Shown piece by piece: positions 41,739 to 54,541 of a DNA stretch of 64,000 nucleotides (positions are counted from its first letter, which is position 1; the number at the start of each line of letters is the position of its first letter). Location of the stretch: positions 10,052,001-10,116,000 of the forward strand of contig JAQPZY010001688.1 of NCBI GenBank assembly GCA_029931535.1. The letters run 5' to 3'. Position numbers and translations under genes: made by a program. Under the pieces are notes generated by a model, which searched no databases, was not told the origin of the DNA, and saw nothing but the letters and a program-made list of their open reading frames with translations. Origin of the DNA: Margaritifera margaritifera (Eukaryota; Mollusca; Bivalvia; Unionida; Margaritiferidae).

Positions 41739-44599
41739 CACTAAACAAGGTTATTTAAAGAAGAGAAATCAGATTTTGTACTCTTCGGTTCTGTGTCTTA
41801 GATGACTGTTTAGAGAAATGTATTAGAAAATGTGGAGACATAATACTTACTCACTGTTTTGTGAAAGATATAATGAAAAGGAAGAAAAATAAAAAATCAA
41901 TAATATGATACTGATCAATATCAGTATCAATAGGAACATCATGATATAATGTATTGTAATCAAGAACTTATGACAACTTTACTTCTTAGTTGTATCCTAC
42001 ATTATAATAAAACTAAATTCCTTTGTAGTAATCAACACGATAACTATGGCTATATCTCTTTCACTCTATTTGTCTATATGTATTATAACAAACTCATTCC
42101 CATAGACTAGGATGTTCTCATATCTTTATCTGTATGCGTGCATCCATGTATCGACAAAGATATGGATTTGGGTATGTATATTAATCATTCTCAACTTGTT
42201 TATGAGGAAAATGTTTGTGATGTTTTTGAAATCAATCGATATATTTGTAGAGTCTTCATAAACTGCTGGATAGCATTTCACTTTTGAAATTATTTCAAAC
42301 AAAATTTAAAAAATTAAATATTAGATTGAATTATACAATTCATCATTATAAGTTAGCAAAACTGGCACATTCTGCTGGATACAACATTGCTTGATTCAGA
42401 TCATTTTTACTGGATAGAATCGCAAATTTAACATATTCAACAGAATATACCCACATTACATTACAGGGGAATAATTACAAATAAACTCAACATAAAAATA
42501 TTCTTACAGAAATGAAAATAAACTAAAGATTAGAATACTGCTTTCAAAGGATCTATATCTATCCTTGTCATCTATCTCTTATCTATAATTCCAGCTTACA
42601 TCGCCTACACTATACTTAGAGCTCTTGTTTGTTCTTTCGCAGTTTCTGATGCTTTTTCTTCAGTTTTCTCAGGGAATCTTTTACACACTAAACAAGGTTA
42701 TTTAAAGAAGAGAAATCAGATTTTGTACTCTTCGGTTCTGTGTCTTAGATGACTGTTTAGAGAAATGTATTAGAAAATGTGGAGACATAATACTTACGTT
42801 CTGTTTTGTGAAGGATATAATGAAAAGGAAGAAAAATAAAAAATCAATAATATGATACTGATTAATATCAGTATCAATAGGAACATCATGATATAATGTA
42901 TTGTAATCAAGAACTTATGACAACTTTACTTCTTAGTTGTATCCTACATTATAATAAAACTAAATTCCTTTGTAGTAATCAACACGATAACTATGGCTAT
43001 ATCTCTTTCACTCTATTTGTCTATATGTATTATAACAAACTCATTCCCATAGACTAGGATGTCCTCATATCTTTTCCGTATGTATGCATCCATGTATCGA
43101 CGAAGATATGGATTTGGGTATGTATATTAGTCATTCTCAACTTGTTTATGAGGTAAATGTTTGTGATGTTTTTGAAATCAATTGATATATTTGTAGAGTC
43201 TTCATATACTGCTGGATAGCATTTCACTTTTGAAATTATTTCAAACAAAATTAGAAAAATTAAATATTAAATTGAATTATACAATTCATCATTATAAGTT
43301 AGCAAAAACGGCACATTCTGCTGGATACAATATTGCTTGATTTGGATCATCTTTACTGGATAGAATCGCAAATTTAACATACAATTCTGTCCAAGATACC
43401 CACATTACATTACAGGCGAATAATTAAAAATAAACTCAACATATCAATATTCTTACAGAAATGATCATAAACTAAAGATAGGAATACTGCTTTCAAAGGA
43501 TCTATAATTGGTTTGTCATCTATCTCTTATCTATCTATAATTCCAGCTTACATCGCCCACACTATACCGGTACTTAGAGCTCTTGTTTGATCTTTCACAG
43601 TTTCTGATGCTTTTTCTTCAGTTTTTCTCAGGGAATCTTTTACACACTAAACAAGGTTATTTAAAGAAGAGAAATCAGATTTTGTACTCTTCTGTTCTGT
43701 GTATTAGATGACTGTTTAGAGAAATGTATTAGAAAATGCGGAGATATAATACTTACCATCTGTTTTGTGAAGAATATAATGAAAAGGAAGAAAAATAAAA
43801 AAAATTAATAATATGATACCGATTAATATCAATATAAATACCAATATCATGATATAATATCTTGTAATCGAAAACTTATGACAACTTTACTTCTTAGGTG
43901 CATCCTCCATAATAATAAAGCTAAATTCCATCGTAGCAATCAACACGGTATCTATGACTAGATCTCTTTCACTCTATTTGTCTATATGTATTATAACAAA
44001 CTCATTCCCATAGACTAGGATGTACTCATATCCTTATCCGTATGCGTGCATCCATGTATCGACGAAGATATGGATTTGGGTATGTATATTAGTCATTCTC
44101 AACTTGTTTATGAGGAAAATGTTTGTGATGTTTTTGAAATCAATCGATATATTTGTAGAGTCTTCATAAACTGCTGGATAGCATTTCACTTTTGAATTTA
44201 TTTCTAACAAAATTAGAAAAATTAAATATTAGATTGAATTATACAATTCATCATTATAAGTTAGCAAAAATGGCACATTCTGCTGGATACAACATTGCTT
44301 GATTCGGATCATCTTTACTAGATAGAAACGCAAATTTAACATACAATTCTGTGCACGATAGCCACATTACATTACAGGGGAATAATTAAAAATAAACTCA
44401 ACATATAAATATTCTTACAGAAATGAAAATAAACAAAAGATAAGAATACTGCTTTTAAAGAATCTATATCTATCCTTGTCATCTATCTCTTATCTATTAA
44501 TTCCAGCTTACATCGCCTACACTATACATAGAGCTCTTGTTTGTTCTTTCGCAGTTTCTGATGCTTTTTCTTCAGTTTTTCTCAGGGAATCTTTTACAC
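41739..44599 (+). repeat. three-monomer higher-order repeat B, copy 4
   Basis: Anchor spacings 947, 959, 954 bp with the ACCGGTAC variant monomer at about 43567. It carries the TATACTGC form at about 43204 rather than the CACATACTGC form of copies 2 and 3. Confidence 0.87.
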
Positions 44600-45545
44600 A
44601 CTAAACAAGGTTATTTAAAGAAGAGAAATCAGATTTTGAACTCTTCCGTTCTGTGTCTTAGATGACTGTTTAGAGAAATGTATTAGAAAATGTGGAGATA
44701 TAATACTTACTCACTGTTTTGTGAAGGATATAATGAAAAGGAAGAAAAATAAAAAATCAATAATATGATACTGATTAATATCAGTATCAATAGGAACATC
44801 ATGATATAATGTATTGTAATCAAGAACTTATGACAACTTTACTTCTTAGTTGTATCCTACATTATAATAAAACTAAATTCCTTTGTAGTAATCAACACGA
44901 TAACTATGGCTATATCTCTTTCACTCTATTTGTCTATATGTATTATAACAAACTCATTCCCATAGACTAGGATGTTCTCATATCTTTATCCGTATGCGTG
45001 CATCCATGTATCGACGAAGATATGGATTTGGGTATGTATATTAATCATTCTCAACTTGTTTATGAGGAAAATGTTTGTGATGTTTTGGAAATCAATCGAT
45101 ATATTTGTAGAGTCTTCATAAACTGCTGGATAGCATTTCACTTTTGAAATTATTTCAAACAAAATTTAAAAAATTAAATATTAGATTGAATTATACAATT
45201 CATCATTATAAGTTAGCAAAACTGGCACATTCTGCTGGATACAACATTGCTCGATTCGGATCATTTTTACTGGATAGAATCGCAAATTTAACATATTCAA
45301 CAGAATATACCCACATTACATTACAGGGGAATAATTACAAATAAACTCAACATAAAAATATTCTTACAGAAATGAAAATAAACTAAAGATTAGAATACTG
45401 CTTTCAAAGGATCTATATCTATCCTTGTCATCTATCTCTTATCTATAATTCCAGCTTACATCGCCCACACTATACTTAGAGCTCTTGTTTGTTCTTTCGC
45501 AGTTTCTGATGCTTTTTCTTCAGTTTTCTCAGGGAATCTTTTACA

Positions 45546-48405
45546 CACTAAACAAGGTTATTTAAAGAAGAGAAATCAGATTTTGTACTCTTCGGTTGTG
45601 TGTCTTAGATGACTGTTTAGAGAAATGTATTAGAAAATGCGGAGATATAATACTAACCACCTGTTTTGTGAAGAATATAATGAAAAGGAAGAAAAATAAA
45701 AAAATTAATAATATGATACCGATTAATATCAATATAAATACCAATATCATAACATAATATCTTGTAATCGAAAACTTATGACAACTTTACTTCTTAGGTG
45801 CATCCTCCATAATAATAAAGCTAAATTCCATCGTAGCAATCAACACGGTATCTATGACTAGATCTCTTTCACTCTATTTGTCTGTATGTATTATAACAAA
45901 CTCATTCCCATAGACTAGGATGTACTCATATCCTTATCCGTATGCGTGCATCCATGTATCGACGAAGATATGGATTTGGGTATGTATATTAGTCATTCTC
46001 AACTTGTTTATGAGGAAAATGTTTGTGATGTTTTTGAAATCAATCGATATATTTGTAGAGTCTTCATAAACTGCTGGATAGCATTTCACTTTTGAATTTA
46101 TTTCTAACAAAATTAGAAAAATTAAATATTAGATTGAATTATACAATTCATCATTATAAGTTAGCAAAACTGGCACATTCTGCTGGATACAACATTGCTT
46201 GATTCGGATCATTTTTACTGGATAGAATCGCAAATTTAACATATTCAACAGAATATACCCACATTACATTACAGGGGAATAATTACAAATAAACTCAACA
46301 TAAAAATATTCTTACAGAAATGAAAATAAACTAATGATAAGAATACTGCTTTCTAAGGATCTATATCTATCCTTGTCATCTATCTCTTATCTATAATGCC
46401 AGCTTACATCGCCTACACTATACTTAGAGCTCTTGTTTGTTCTTTTGCAGTTTCTGATGCTTTTTCTTCAGTTTTCTCAGGGAATCTTTTACACACTAAA
46501 CAAGGTTATTTAAAGAAGAGAAATCAGATTTTGTACTCTTCCGTTCTGTGTCTTAGATGACTGTTTAGAGAAATGTATTAGAAAATGTGGAGATATAATA
46601 CTTACCACCTGTTTTGTGAAGGATATAATGAAAAGGAAGAAAAATAAAAAATCAATAATATGATACTGATTAATATCAGTATCAATAGGAACATCATGAT
46701 ATAATGTATTGTAATCAAGAACTTATGACAACTTTACTTCTTAGTTGTATCCTACATTATAATAAAACTAAATTCCTTTGTAGTAATCAACACGATAACT
46801 ATGGCTATATCTCTTTCACTCTATTTGTCTATATGTATTATAACAAACTCATTCCCATAGACTAGGATGTCCTCATATCTTTTCCGTATGTATGCATCCA
46901 TGTATCGACGAAGATATGGATTTGGGTATGTATATTAGTCATTCTCAACTTGTTTATGAGGTAAATGTTTGTGATGTTTTTGAAATCAATTGATATATTT
47001 GTAGAGTCTTCATATACTGCTGGATAGCATTTCACTTTTGAAATTATTTCAAACAAAATTAGAAAAATTAAATATTAAATTGAATTATACAATTCATCAT
47101 TATAAGTTAGCAAAAACGGCACATTCTGCTGGATACAATATTGCTTGATTTGGATCATCTTTACTGGATAGAATCGCAAATTTAACATACAATTCTGTCC
47201 AAGATACCCACATTACATTACAGGCGAATAATTAAAAATAAACTCAACATATCAATATTCTTACAGAAATGATCATAAACTAAAGATAGGAATACTGCTT
47301 TCAAAGGATCTATAATTGGTTTGTCATCTATCTCTTATCTATCTATAATTCCAGCTTACATCGCCCACACTATACCGGTACTTAGAGCTCTTGTTTGATC
47401 TTTCACAGTTTCTGATGCTTTTTCTTCAGTTTTTCTCAGGGAATCTTTTACACACTAAACAAGGTTATTTAAAGAAGAGAAATCAGATTTTGTACTCTTC
47501 TGTTCTGTGTATTAGATGACTGTTTAGAGAAATGTATTAGAAAATGCGGAGATATAATACTTACCATCTGTTTTGTGAAGAATATAATGAAAAGGAAGAA
47601 AAATAAAAAAATTAATAATATGATACCGATTAATATCAATATAAATACCAATATCATGATATAATATCTTGTAATCGAAAACTTATGACAACTTTACTTC
47701 TTAGGTGCATCCTCCATAATAATAAAGCTAAATTCCATCGTAGCAATCAACACGGTATCTATGACTAGATCTCTTTCACTCTATTTGTCTATATGTATTA
47801 TAACAAACTCATTCCCATAGACTAGGTTGTACTCATATCCTTATCCGTATGCGTGCATCCATGTATCGACGAAGATATGGATTTGGGTATGTATATTAGT
47901 CATTCTCAACTTGTTTATGAGGAAAATGTTTGTGATGTTTTTGAAATCAATCGATATATTTGTAGAGTCTTCATAAACTGCTGGATAGCATTTCACTTTT
48001 GAATTTATTTCTAACAAAATTAGAAAAATTAAATATTAGATTGAATTATACAATTCATCATTTTAAGTTAGCAAAAACGGCATATTCTGCTGGATACAAC
48101 ATTGCTTGATTCGGATCATCTTTACTAGATAGAAACGCAAATTTAACATACAATTCTGTGCACGATAGCCACATTACATTACAGGGGAATAATTAAAAAT
48201 AAACTCAACATAAAAATATTCTTACAGAAATGAAAATAAACAAAAGATAAGAATACTGCTTTTAAAGAATCTATATCTATCCTTGTCATCTATCTCTTAT
48301 CTATTAATTCCAGCTTACATCGCCTACACTATACATAGAGCTCTTGTTTGTTCTTTCGCAGTTTCTGATGCTTTTTCTTCAGTTTTCTCAGGGAATCTTT
48401 TACAC
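45546..48405 (+). repeat. three-monomer higher-order repeat B, copy 5
   Basis: Anchor spacings 948, 959, 952 bp with the ACCGGTAC variant at about 47374. It shares an ATAATGCCAGC variant with copy 1 (about 46395 and 29391). The monomer just before it (about 45640-46130) is a mosaic carrying the second half of the variant type. Confidence 0.87.
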
Positions 48406-51256
48406 ACTAAACAAGGTTATTTAAAGAAGAGAAATCAGATTTTGTACCTTTCCGTTCTGTGTCTTAGATGACTGTTTAGAGAAATGTATTAGAAAATGTG
48501 GAGATATAATACTTACGTTCTGTTTTGTGAAGGATATAATGAAAAGGAAGAAAAATAAAAAATCAATAATATGATACTGATTAATATCAGTATCAATAGG
48601 AACATCATGATATAATGTATTGTAATCAAGAACTTATGACAACTTTACTTCTTAGTTGTATCCTACATTATAATAAAACTAAATTCCTTTGTAGTAATCA
48701 ACACGATAACTATGGCTATATCTCTTTCACTCTATTTGTCTATATGTATTATAACAAACTCATTCCCATAGACTAGGATGTTCTCATATCTTTATCTGTA
48801 TGCGTGCATCCATGTATCGACAAAGATATGGATTTGGGTATGTATATTAATCATTCTCAACTTGTTTATGAGGAAAATGTTTGTGATGTTTTTGAAATCA
48901 ATCGATATATTTGTAGAGTCTTCATAAACTGCTGGATAGCATTTCACTTTTGAAATTATTTCAAACAAAATTTAAAAAATTAAATATTAGATTGAATTAT
49001 ACAATTCATCATTATAAGTTAGCAAAACTGGCACATTCTGCTGGATACAACATTGCTTGATTCAGATCATTTTTACTGGATAGAATCGCAAATTTAACAT
49101 ACAATTCTGTGCAAGATACCCACATTACATTACAGGGGAATAATTAAAAATAAACTCAACATAAAAATATTCTTACAGAAATGAAAATAAACTAAAGATA
49201 AGAATACTGCTTTCAAAGGATCTATATCTATCCTTGTCATCTATCTCTTATATATAATTCCAGCTTACATCGCCTACACTATACTTAGAGCTCTTGTTTG
49301 TTCTTTCGCAGTTTCTGATGCTTTTTCTTCAGTTTTTCTCCGAGAATCTTTTACACACTAAACAAGGTTATTTAAAGAAGAGAAATCAGATTTTGTACTC
49401 TTCCGTTCTGTGTCTTAGATGACTGTTTAGAGAAATGTATTAGAAAATGTGGAGATATAATACTTACGTTCTGTTTTGTGAAGGATATAATGAAAAGGAA
49501 GAAAAATAAAAAATCAATAATATGATACTGATTAATATCAGTATCAATAGGAACATCATGATATAATGTATTGTAATCAAGAACTAATGACAACTTTACT
49601 TCTTAGTTGTATCCTACATTATAATAAAACTAAATTCCTTTGTAGTAATCAACACGATAACTATGGCTATATCTCTTTCACTCTATTTGTCTATATGTAT
49701 TATAACAAACTCATTCCCATAGACTAGGATGTTCTCATATCTTTATCCGTATGCGTGCATCCATGTATCGACGAAGATATGGATTTGGGTATGTATATTA
49801 ATCATTCTCAACTTGTTTATGAGGAAAATGTTTGTGATGTTTTTGAAATCAATCGATATATTTGTAGAGTCTTCATAAACTGCTGGATAGCATTTCACTT
49901 TTGAAATTATTTCAAACAAAATTTAAAAAATTATATATTAGATTGAATTATACAATTCATCATTATAAGTTAGCAAAACTGGCACATTCTGCTGGATACA
50001 ACATTGCTTGATTCGGATTATTTTTACTGGATAGAATCGCAAATTTAACATACAATTCTGTGCAAGATACCCACATTACATTACAGGGGAATAATTACAA
50101 ATAAACTCAACATAAAAATATTCTTACAGAAATGAAAATAAACTAAAGATAAGAATACTGCTTTCAAAGGATCTATACTATCCTTGTCATCTATCTCTTA
50201 TCTATAATTCCAGCTTACATCGCCCACACTATACTTAGAGCTCTTGTTTGTTCTTTCGCAGTTTCTGATGCTTTTTCTTCAGTTTTTCTCCGAGAATCTT
50301 TTACACACTAAACAAGGTTATTTAAAGAAGAGAAATCAGATTTTGTACTCTTCGGTTCTGTGTCTTAGATGACTGTTTAGAGAAATGTATTAGAAAATGT
50401 GGAGACATAATACTTACGTTCTGTTTTGTGAAGGATATAATGAAAAGGAAGAAAAATAAAAAATCAATAATATGATACTGATTAATATCAGTATCAATAG
50501 GAACATCATGATATAATGTATTGTAATCAAGAACTTATGACAACTTTACTTCTTAGTTGTATCCTACATTATAATAAAACTAAATTCCTTTGTAGTAATC
50601 AACACGATAACTATGGCTATATCTCTTTCACTCTATTTGTCTATATGTATTATAACAAACTCATTCCCATAGCCTAGGATGTCCTCATATCCTTATCCGT
50701 ATGCGTGCATCCATGTATCGACGAAGATATGGATTTGGGTATGTATATTAGTCATTCTCAACTTGTTTATGAGGAAAATGTTTGTGATGTTTTTGAAATC
50801 AATCGATATATTTGTAGAGTCTTCATATACTGCTGGATAGCATTTCACTTTTGAATTTATTTCTAACAAAATTAGAAAAATTAAATATTAGATTGAATTA
50901 TACAATTCATCATTATAAGTTAGCAAAAAAGGCATATTCTGCTGGATACAACATTGCTTGATTCGGATCATCTTTACTAAATAGAATCGCAAATTTAACA
51001 TACAATTCTGTGCAACATACCCACATTACATTACAGAGAATAATTAAAAATAAACTCAACATATAAATATTCTTACAGAAATGAAAATAAACAAAAGATA
51101 AGAATACTGCTTTCATGGCCTCCATAATTGGCTTGTCATCTGTCTCTTATCTATAATTCCAGCTTACACTGCCTACACTATACTAATATCTCTTGTTTGT
51201 TCTTTCACAGTTTCTGCAGTTTTTTCTGCAGTTTTTTCTCAGGGATTCTTTTACAC

Positions 51257-53838
51257 ACTAAACAAGGTTATTCAAAGAGGAGAAGTCTGATTTTGTACTC
51301 TTCTGTTCGATGTCTTAGATGACTGTTTAGAGAAAGTATTAGAAAATGTGGAGATATAATACTTACGGTCTGTTTTGTGAAGGAGAGAATGAAAAGGAAG
51401 AAAAATAAAAAATCAATGACATGATACTACTAATTAATATCAGTATCAATAGGAACATTATGATATAATGTGTTATAATCAAGAACTTATGACAACTTTA
51501 CTTCTTAGGTGTATCCTCCATAATAATAAAGCTAAATTCCTCCATAGCAATAAACAAGCTATATATGATTGTATCTCTTTCACTCTATTTGTCTATATGC
51601 ATTATAACAAACTTATTCCCATAGACTAGGATGTACTTATATCTTTATCCTTATGCGTGCATCCATGTATCCATGAAGATATGTATATTTAAACAATTTC
51701 AAACAAAATTAAATAAATAAAATAAGAAAATGAATTATACAATGAAGCATTATATGTGAACAAAGATTTGGAGCATGTTTACTGTATAGAGACATAAACT
51801 TCAGTGAATAATACTGACGTTATGCTGACAAAGGATAATTAAAAAAAGCTGAGCATATTAATTTTGTTACAGAAAGAAAATAGCCTAAACATAACAATAT
51901 TGCTATCAAAGGCATCTATAATTTGTTTATCATCAGACTCTTATCTATGATTCTAGCTTTTGTCATCTACAGTATAATTAGATATGTTCTATCTGCTGTC
52001 ACAGTTTCTGTAGTTTTTTCTTCAGTTTTCTATTGGAGATTATCTTAAAAACAAAACAAGGTAATTGGAAGAGAAGAAAAGTCAAATTTTCTGTTTTTGT
52101 GTGTCTTAGATTACTGTTTAGAGAAAGTATTGGAAAATACGGAGATATAACACTTACCCACTGTTTTGTGAATGATATAATGAAAAAATAAAAATATAAA
52201 CACCAATATTATGATACTACTAATTAATATCAGCATAAATAGAAACAATATAATGTGTTGTAATTGAGAACTTATGTCAACTTTACTTGTGAGGTGTATT
52301 CTCCATAATAGTATAACTAATTTCTTTCTTAACCAGCAACAAACTATCCATGAGTGTATCTCTTCCACTATATTTGTCTGTATGTATTATTAAAAAAACT
52401 TGTTACCATAGAGTAGGATGTTCCGATATCTTTAGGCGTCTGCGTGCATGCACGTATCCATAAATATACTTATTTTGGTATGGATTCCTGCTTATTATTC
52501 ATTCGCAACTTGTTTATGATCAAAATGCATGTTAATTTGGCAGATTAATTGATATATTTGCAATGAGTCTTCATATACTACTGGATCACACTCAATTTAA
52601 AAATTATGTCAAACAAAATTAAAAAAATAAAAGAAGAAACTGAATTATACAATGAATTAATACAAGTTACACAAATCCTTTTCATTCTACTAGATAAAAG
52701 GTAATTTTTGGAAATAAATTCAAATAGAATCTGAATATTTAAAAAATAATTATTCAATGCTGATGAGATTCCAAAGAATAAGAAGGGTCATATTTACTGT
52801 ACATAATCACAAACTGATATAAAATTCATTGAAAGATACTGATAGTGCATTGTTGTAATATAACAAAAAAAACTAAACATGAAGATTCTTACGCAAAAGA
52901 AACTAAACATGGCAATATTGCTATCAAAGGTGTCAATAATTAGTGTGACGTACATTTTATCTATGATTTACCTTACTTCATCTACAGTATAAATAAATCT
53001 GTTATTTCATCTGTCACAGTATCTGCAGTTATTTCCTGGGGATTATTTTAGATACAAAAGAAGGTTATTGGAAGAAGAAAAAAATCAGATTTTCTACTCT
53101 TCTGTTCTATGTCTCTTAGATGATTGTTTAGAGAAAGTATTAGAAAATGTCAAGATATAATACTTACTCTCTGTTTTGTGAAGGATATAATGAAAAGGAA
53201 GAAAAATTAAAAAATAAAATATGATACTCCTGACTAATATCAGCAAAAATAGGAACATGATGATATAATGTGTTGTAATTGAGAACTTACGACAACTTTG
53301 CTTGCTGTCCTCCATAATAAGAACGCTAAATTCCTTCGTAGCAATCAACAAGCTATCTATGGCTTTATCTCCTTTACTATATTTATCTGCATGAATTATA
53401 ACAAACTTGTTCCCACAGACAAGGTTGTTCAGATATGTTTATTTGTGTATGGATGTAAGGATGAATGCATGTCTATGTGTATGCGGTCATGGATCTATCC
53501 ATGAAGTTATGTCTTTTGGTATGTAATCCTGGTTATTAGTAATTTTCAACTTGTTTATGATGAAAATGTTCATTATGTTTCGCAAATGAATCGATTTATT
53601 TGCACAAAGTCTTCATATACTGCTGGATAGCACTAAATTTTGGAAATTAAAGAATTTGAGAAATAAAAGAAATTGAATTATACAATGAATCGTATGTGCA
53701 CAAAATCTTCACATACTGCTGAAAAGCATGTAATTTTGGAAATAAATTGAAACAGAATCTGAAAAATTAAAAAAATTAATTATTCAATGCTGAGGAGGTT
53801 CTACTGACTGATTTGGATTATCTTTACTGGATATAATT
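51257..53838 (+). repeat. right-edge diverged monomers of the main array
   Basis: After 51256 the monomers diverge sharply (anchor equivalents near 52056 and 53054, spacings about 800 and 1000 bp). They have indels, an internal loss around 51690, and an extra segment (TTTTGGAAATAAATT ... TTATTCAATGCTGA) that core monomers lack. Two longer minus-strand frames occur at corresponding monomer positions (52111-52368 and 53094-53351, 85 codons each), both with a hydrophobic stretch. The last recognisable satellite sequence is GATTATCTTTACTGGATA near 53815-53834. Confidence 0.85.
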
Positions 53839-54089
53839 GAAAATGGACAGAAAATATGACCCACTGAGGATGGCATGCACAGTTCTCTACAGGATTTTTA
53901 AAGTTGCATGCCAGGAAAGCTTCCTTGAAAAACATTGCAGTCCCAGTACTAAAACTTGCAGTCCCAATAACGATGCTTTTTTCCCTTGCAATTATTTAAA
54001 AAGTTATGACTGTATTGTTGTCACCAATATAAATGTCACCAGATTTGTAATGCTCCTTGATTGTAAAATATTTAATATTATAATGAATG
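53839..54089. other. unassigned junction segment between satellite and DIRS element
   Basis: About 250 bp with no visible similarity to the satellite or to the DIRS element. It contains a small internal repeat (GCAGTCCCA at about 53937 and 53961) and an 86-codon plus-strand frame (53837-54097) of no recognisable family. It may be a fragment of another mobile element or filler from the event that joined the DIRS element to the array. Confidence 0.5.
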
Positions 54090-54342
54090 AAATGTAGTTT
54101 TTTGGGGGGTAAAACTAATTTTAATTATGCAATACTTACCCATCACTATTATATAGCTTTATTCCTTTTTCGTGTCGAAAAACTCGTCCGTTCGATGTGA
54201 AAACATTCTCCCACTTAAAGTGGAGAATTTGTCAACAAGCCACGTCACGCCCGTGCATCTCTCTGCGCCTGCGCGAACATTCATCTTTTTCATAGACGAA
54301 ATTACGCCAGGGCATCAGAGCGGGGTGGGAGGAGGGCATCTG
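54090..54342 (-). repeat. 3' inverted terminal repeat of the DIRS element
   Basis: The outer 63 bases (54090-54152) are a perfect inverted copy of 54343-54405, including an identical T6/G6 run. The rest is about 190 bp without coding potential. In DIRS elements the terminal repeats face each other at both ends; the partner at the 5' end is missing here. The inner boundary is inferred from the start of the complementary region. Confidence 0.75.
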
Positions 54343-54445
54343 ATAATAGTGATGGGTAAGTATTGCATAATTAAAATTAGTTTTACCCCCCAAAAAACTA
54401 CATTTTAATAGCAGCAATACATTTACCCATCACTATTATATAGCT
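54343..54445 (-). repeat. internal complementary region of the DIRS element
   Basis: Two parts lie side by side. 54343-54405 is the perfect reverse complement of the element's 3' end (54090-54152). 54414-54445 (GCAATAC ... TACCCATCACTATTATATAGCT with a 2-base difference) resembles the inner part of the terminal repeat in the opposite sense, as expected for the complement of the missing 5' end. The region therefore reads as right end joined to left end, the layout thought to guide circularisation of the DIRS intermediate before recombinase-mediated insertion. Confidence 0.8.
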
Positions 54446-54541
54446 GAATTTGTCAGTTAGGTGGGTCGGCTGATATTAAACTGATCAAAAACAGAGGAAA
54501 AATGTAAACTACTCACCATTTGAGGGGAGATGTCCACTTTA
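54446..54541. other. short non-coding spacer downstream of the recombinase ORF
   Basis: About 96 bp between the complementary region and the recombinase stop codon. No repeat or open frame is seen. Confidence 0.6.

Larger units (their letters stand above)
3474..53838 (+). repeat. tandem satellite array, about 951-bp monomer
   Basis: Head-to-tail array; orientation is arbitrary. Anchor CACTAAAC occurs 51 times, first at 3961, 4790, 5742, 6694, 7645, 8593, 9538, 10488 and 11439, and last at 51256. Spacing is 945-959 bp except for 829 bp (3961 to 4790) and 819 bp (39018 to 39837). Each monomer carries, in order, an ATTCCAGCTTACATCGCC block, a pyrimidine-rich CAG-containing tract, the anchor, a GATACTGAT/ATCAGTATC dyad, a CATAGACTAGGATGT block, a GGTATGTATATTA block and a TTCTGCTGGATACAACATTG block. 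Core monomers differ by scattered single bases and small indels. The first (3474-3960) and last (after 51256) copies are strongly diverged, as expected where array edges escape homogenisation. No gene is supported inside it: short recurrent ORFs of 61-66 codons on both strands are monomer by-products. Confidence 0.97.

Noticed and set aside
3474..53838. CRISPR-like or clustered gene array
   Set aside because: The repeats are directly adjacent monomers of about 951 bp with no short-repeat/spacer alternation, in a eukaryotic context with animal transposons. It is a satellite.
54172..54408. Plus-strand 78-codon frame in the DIRS 3' terminal repeat
   Set aside because: It lies wholly within terminal-repeat and complementary-region DNA. 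No start context or homologous product is expected there.
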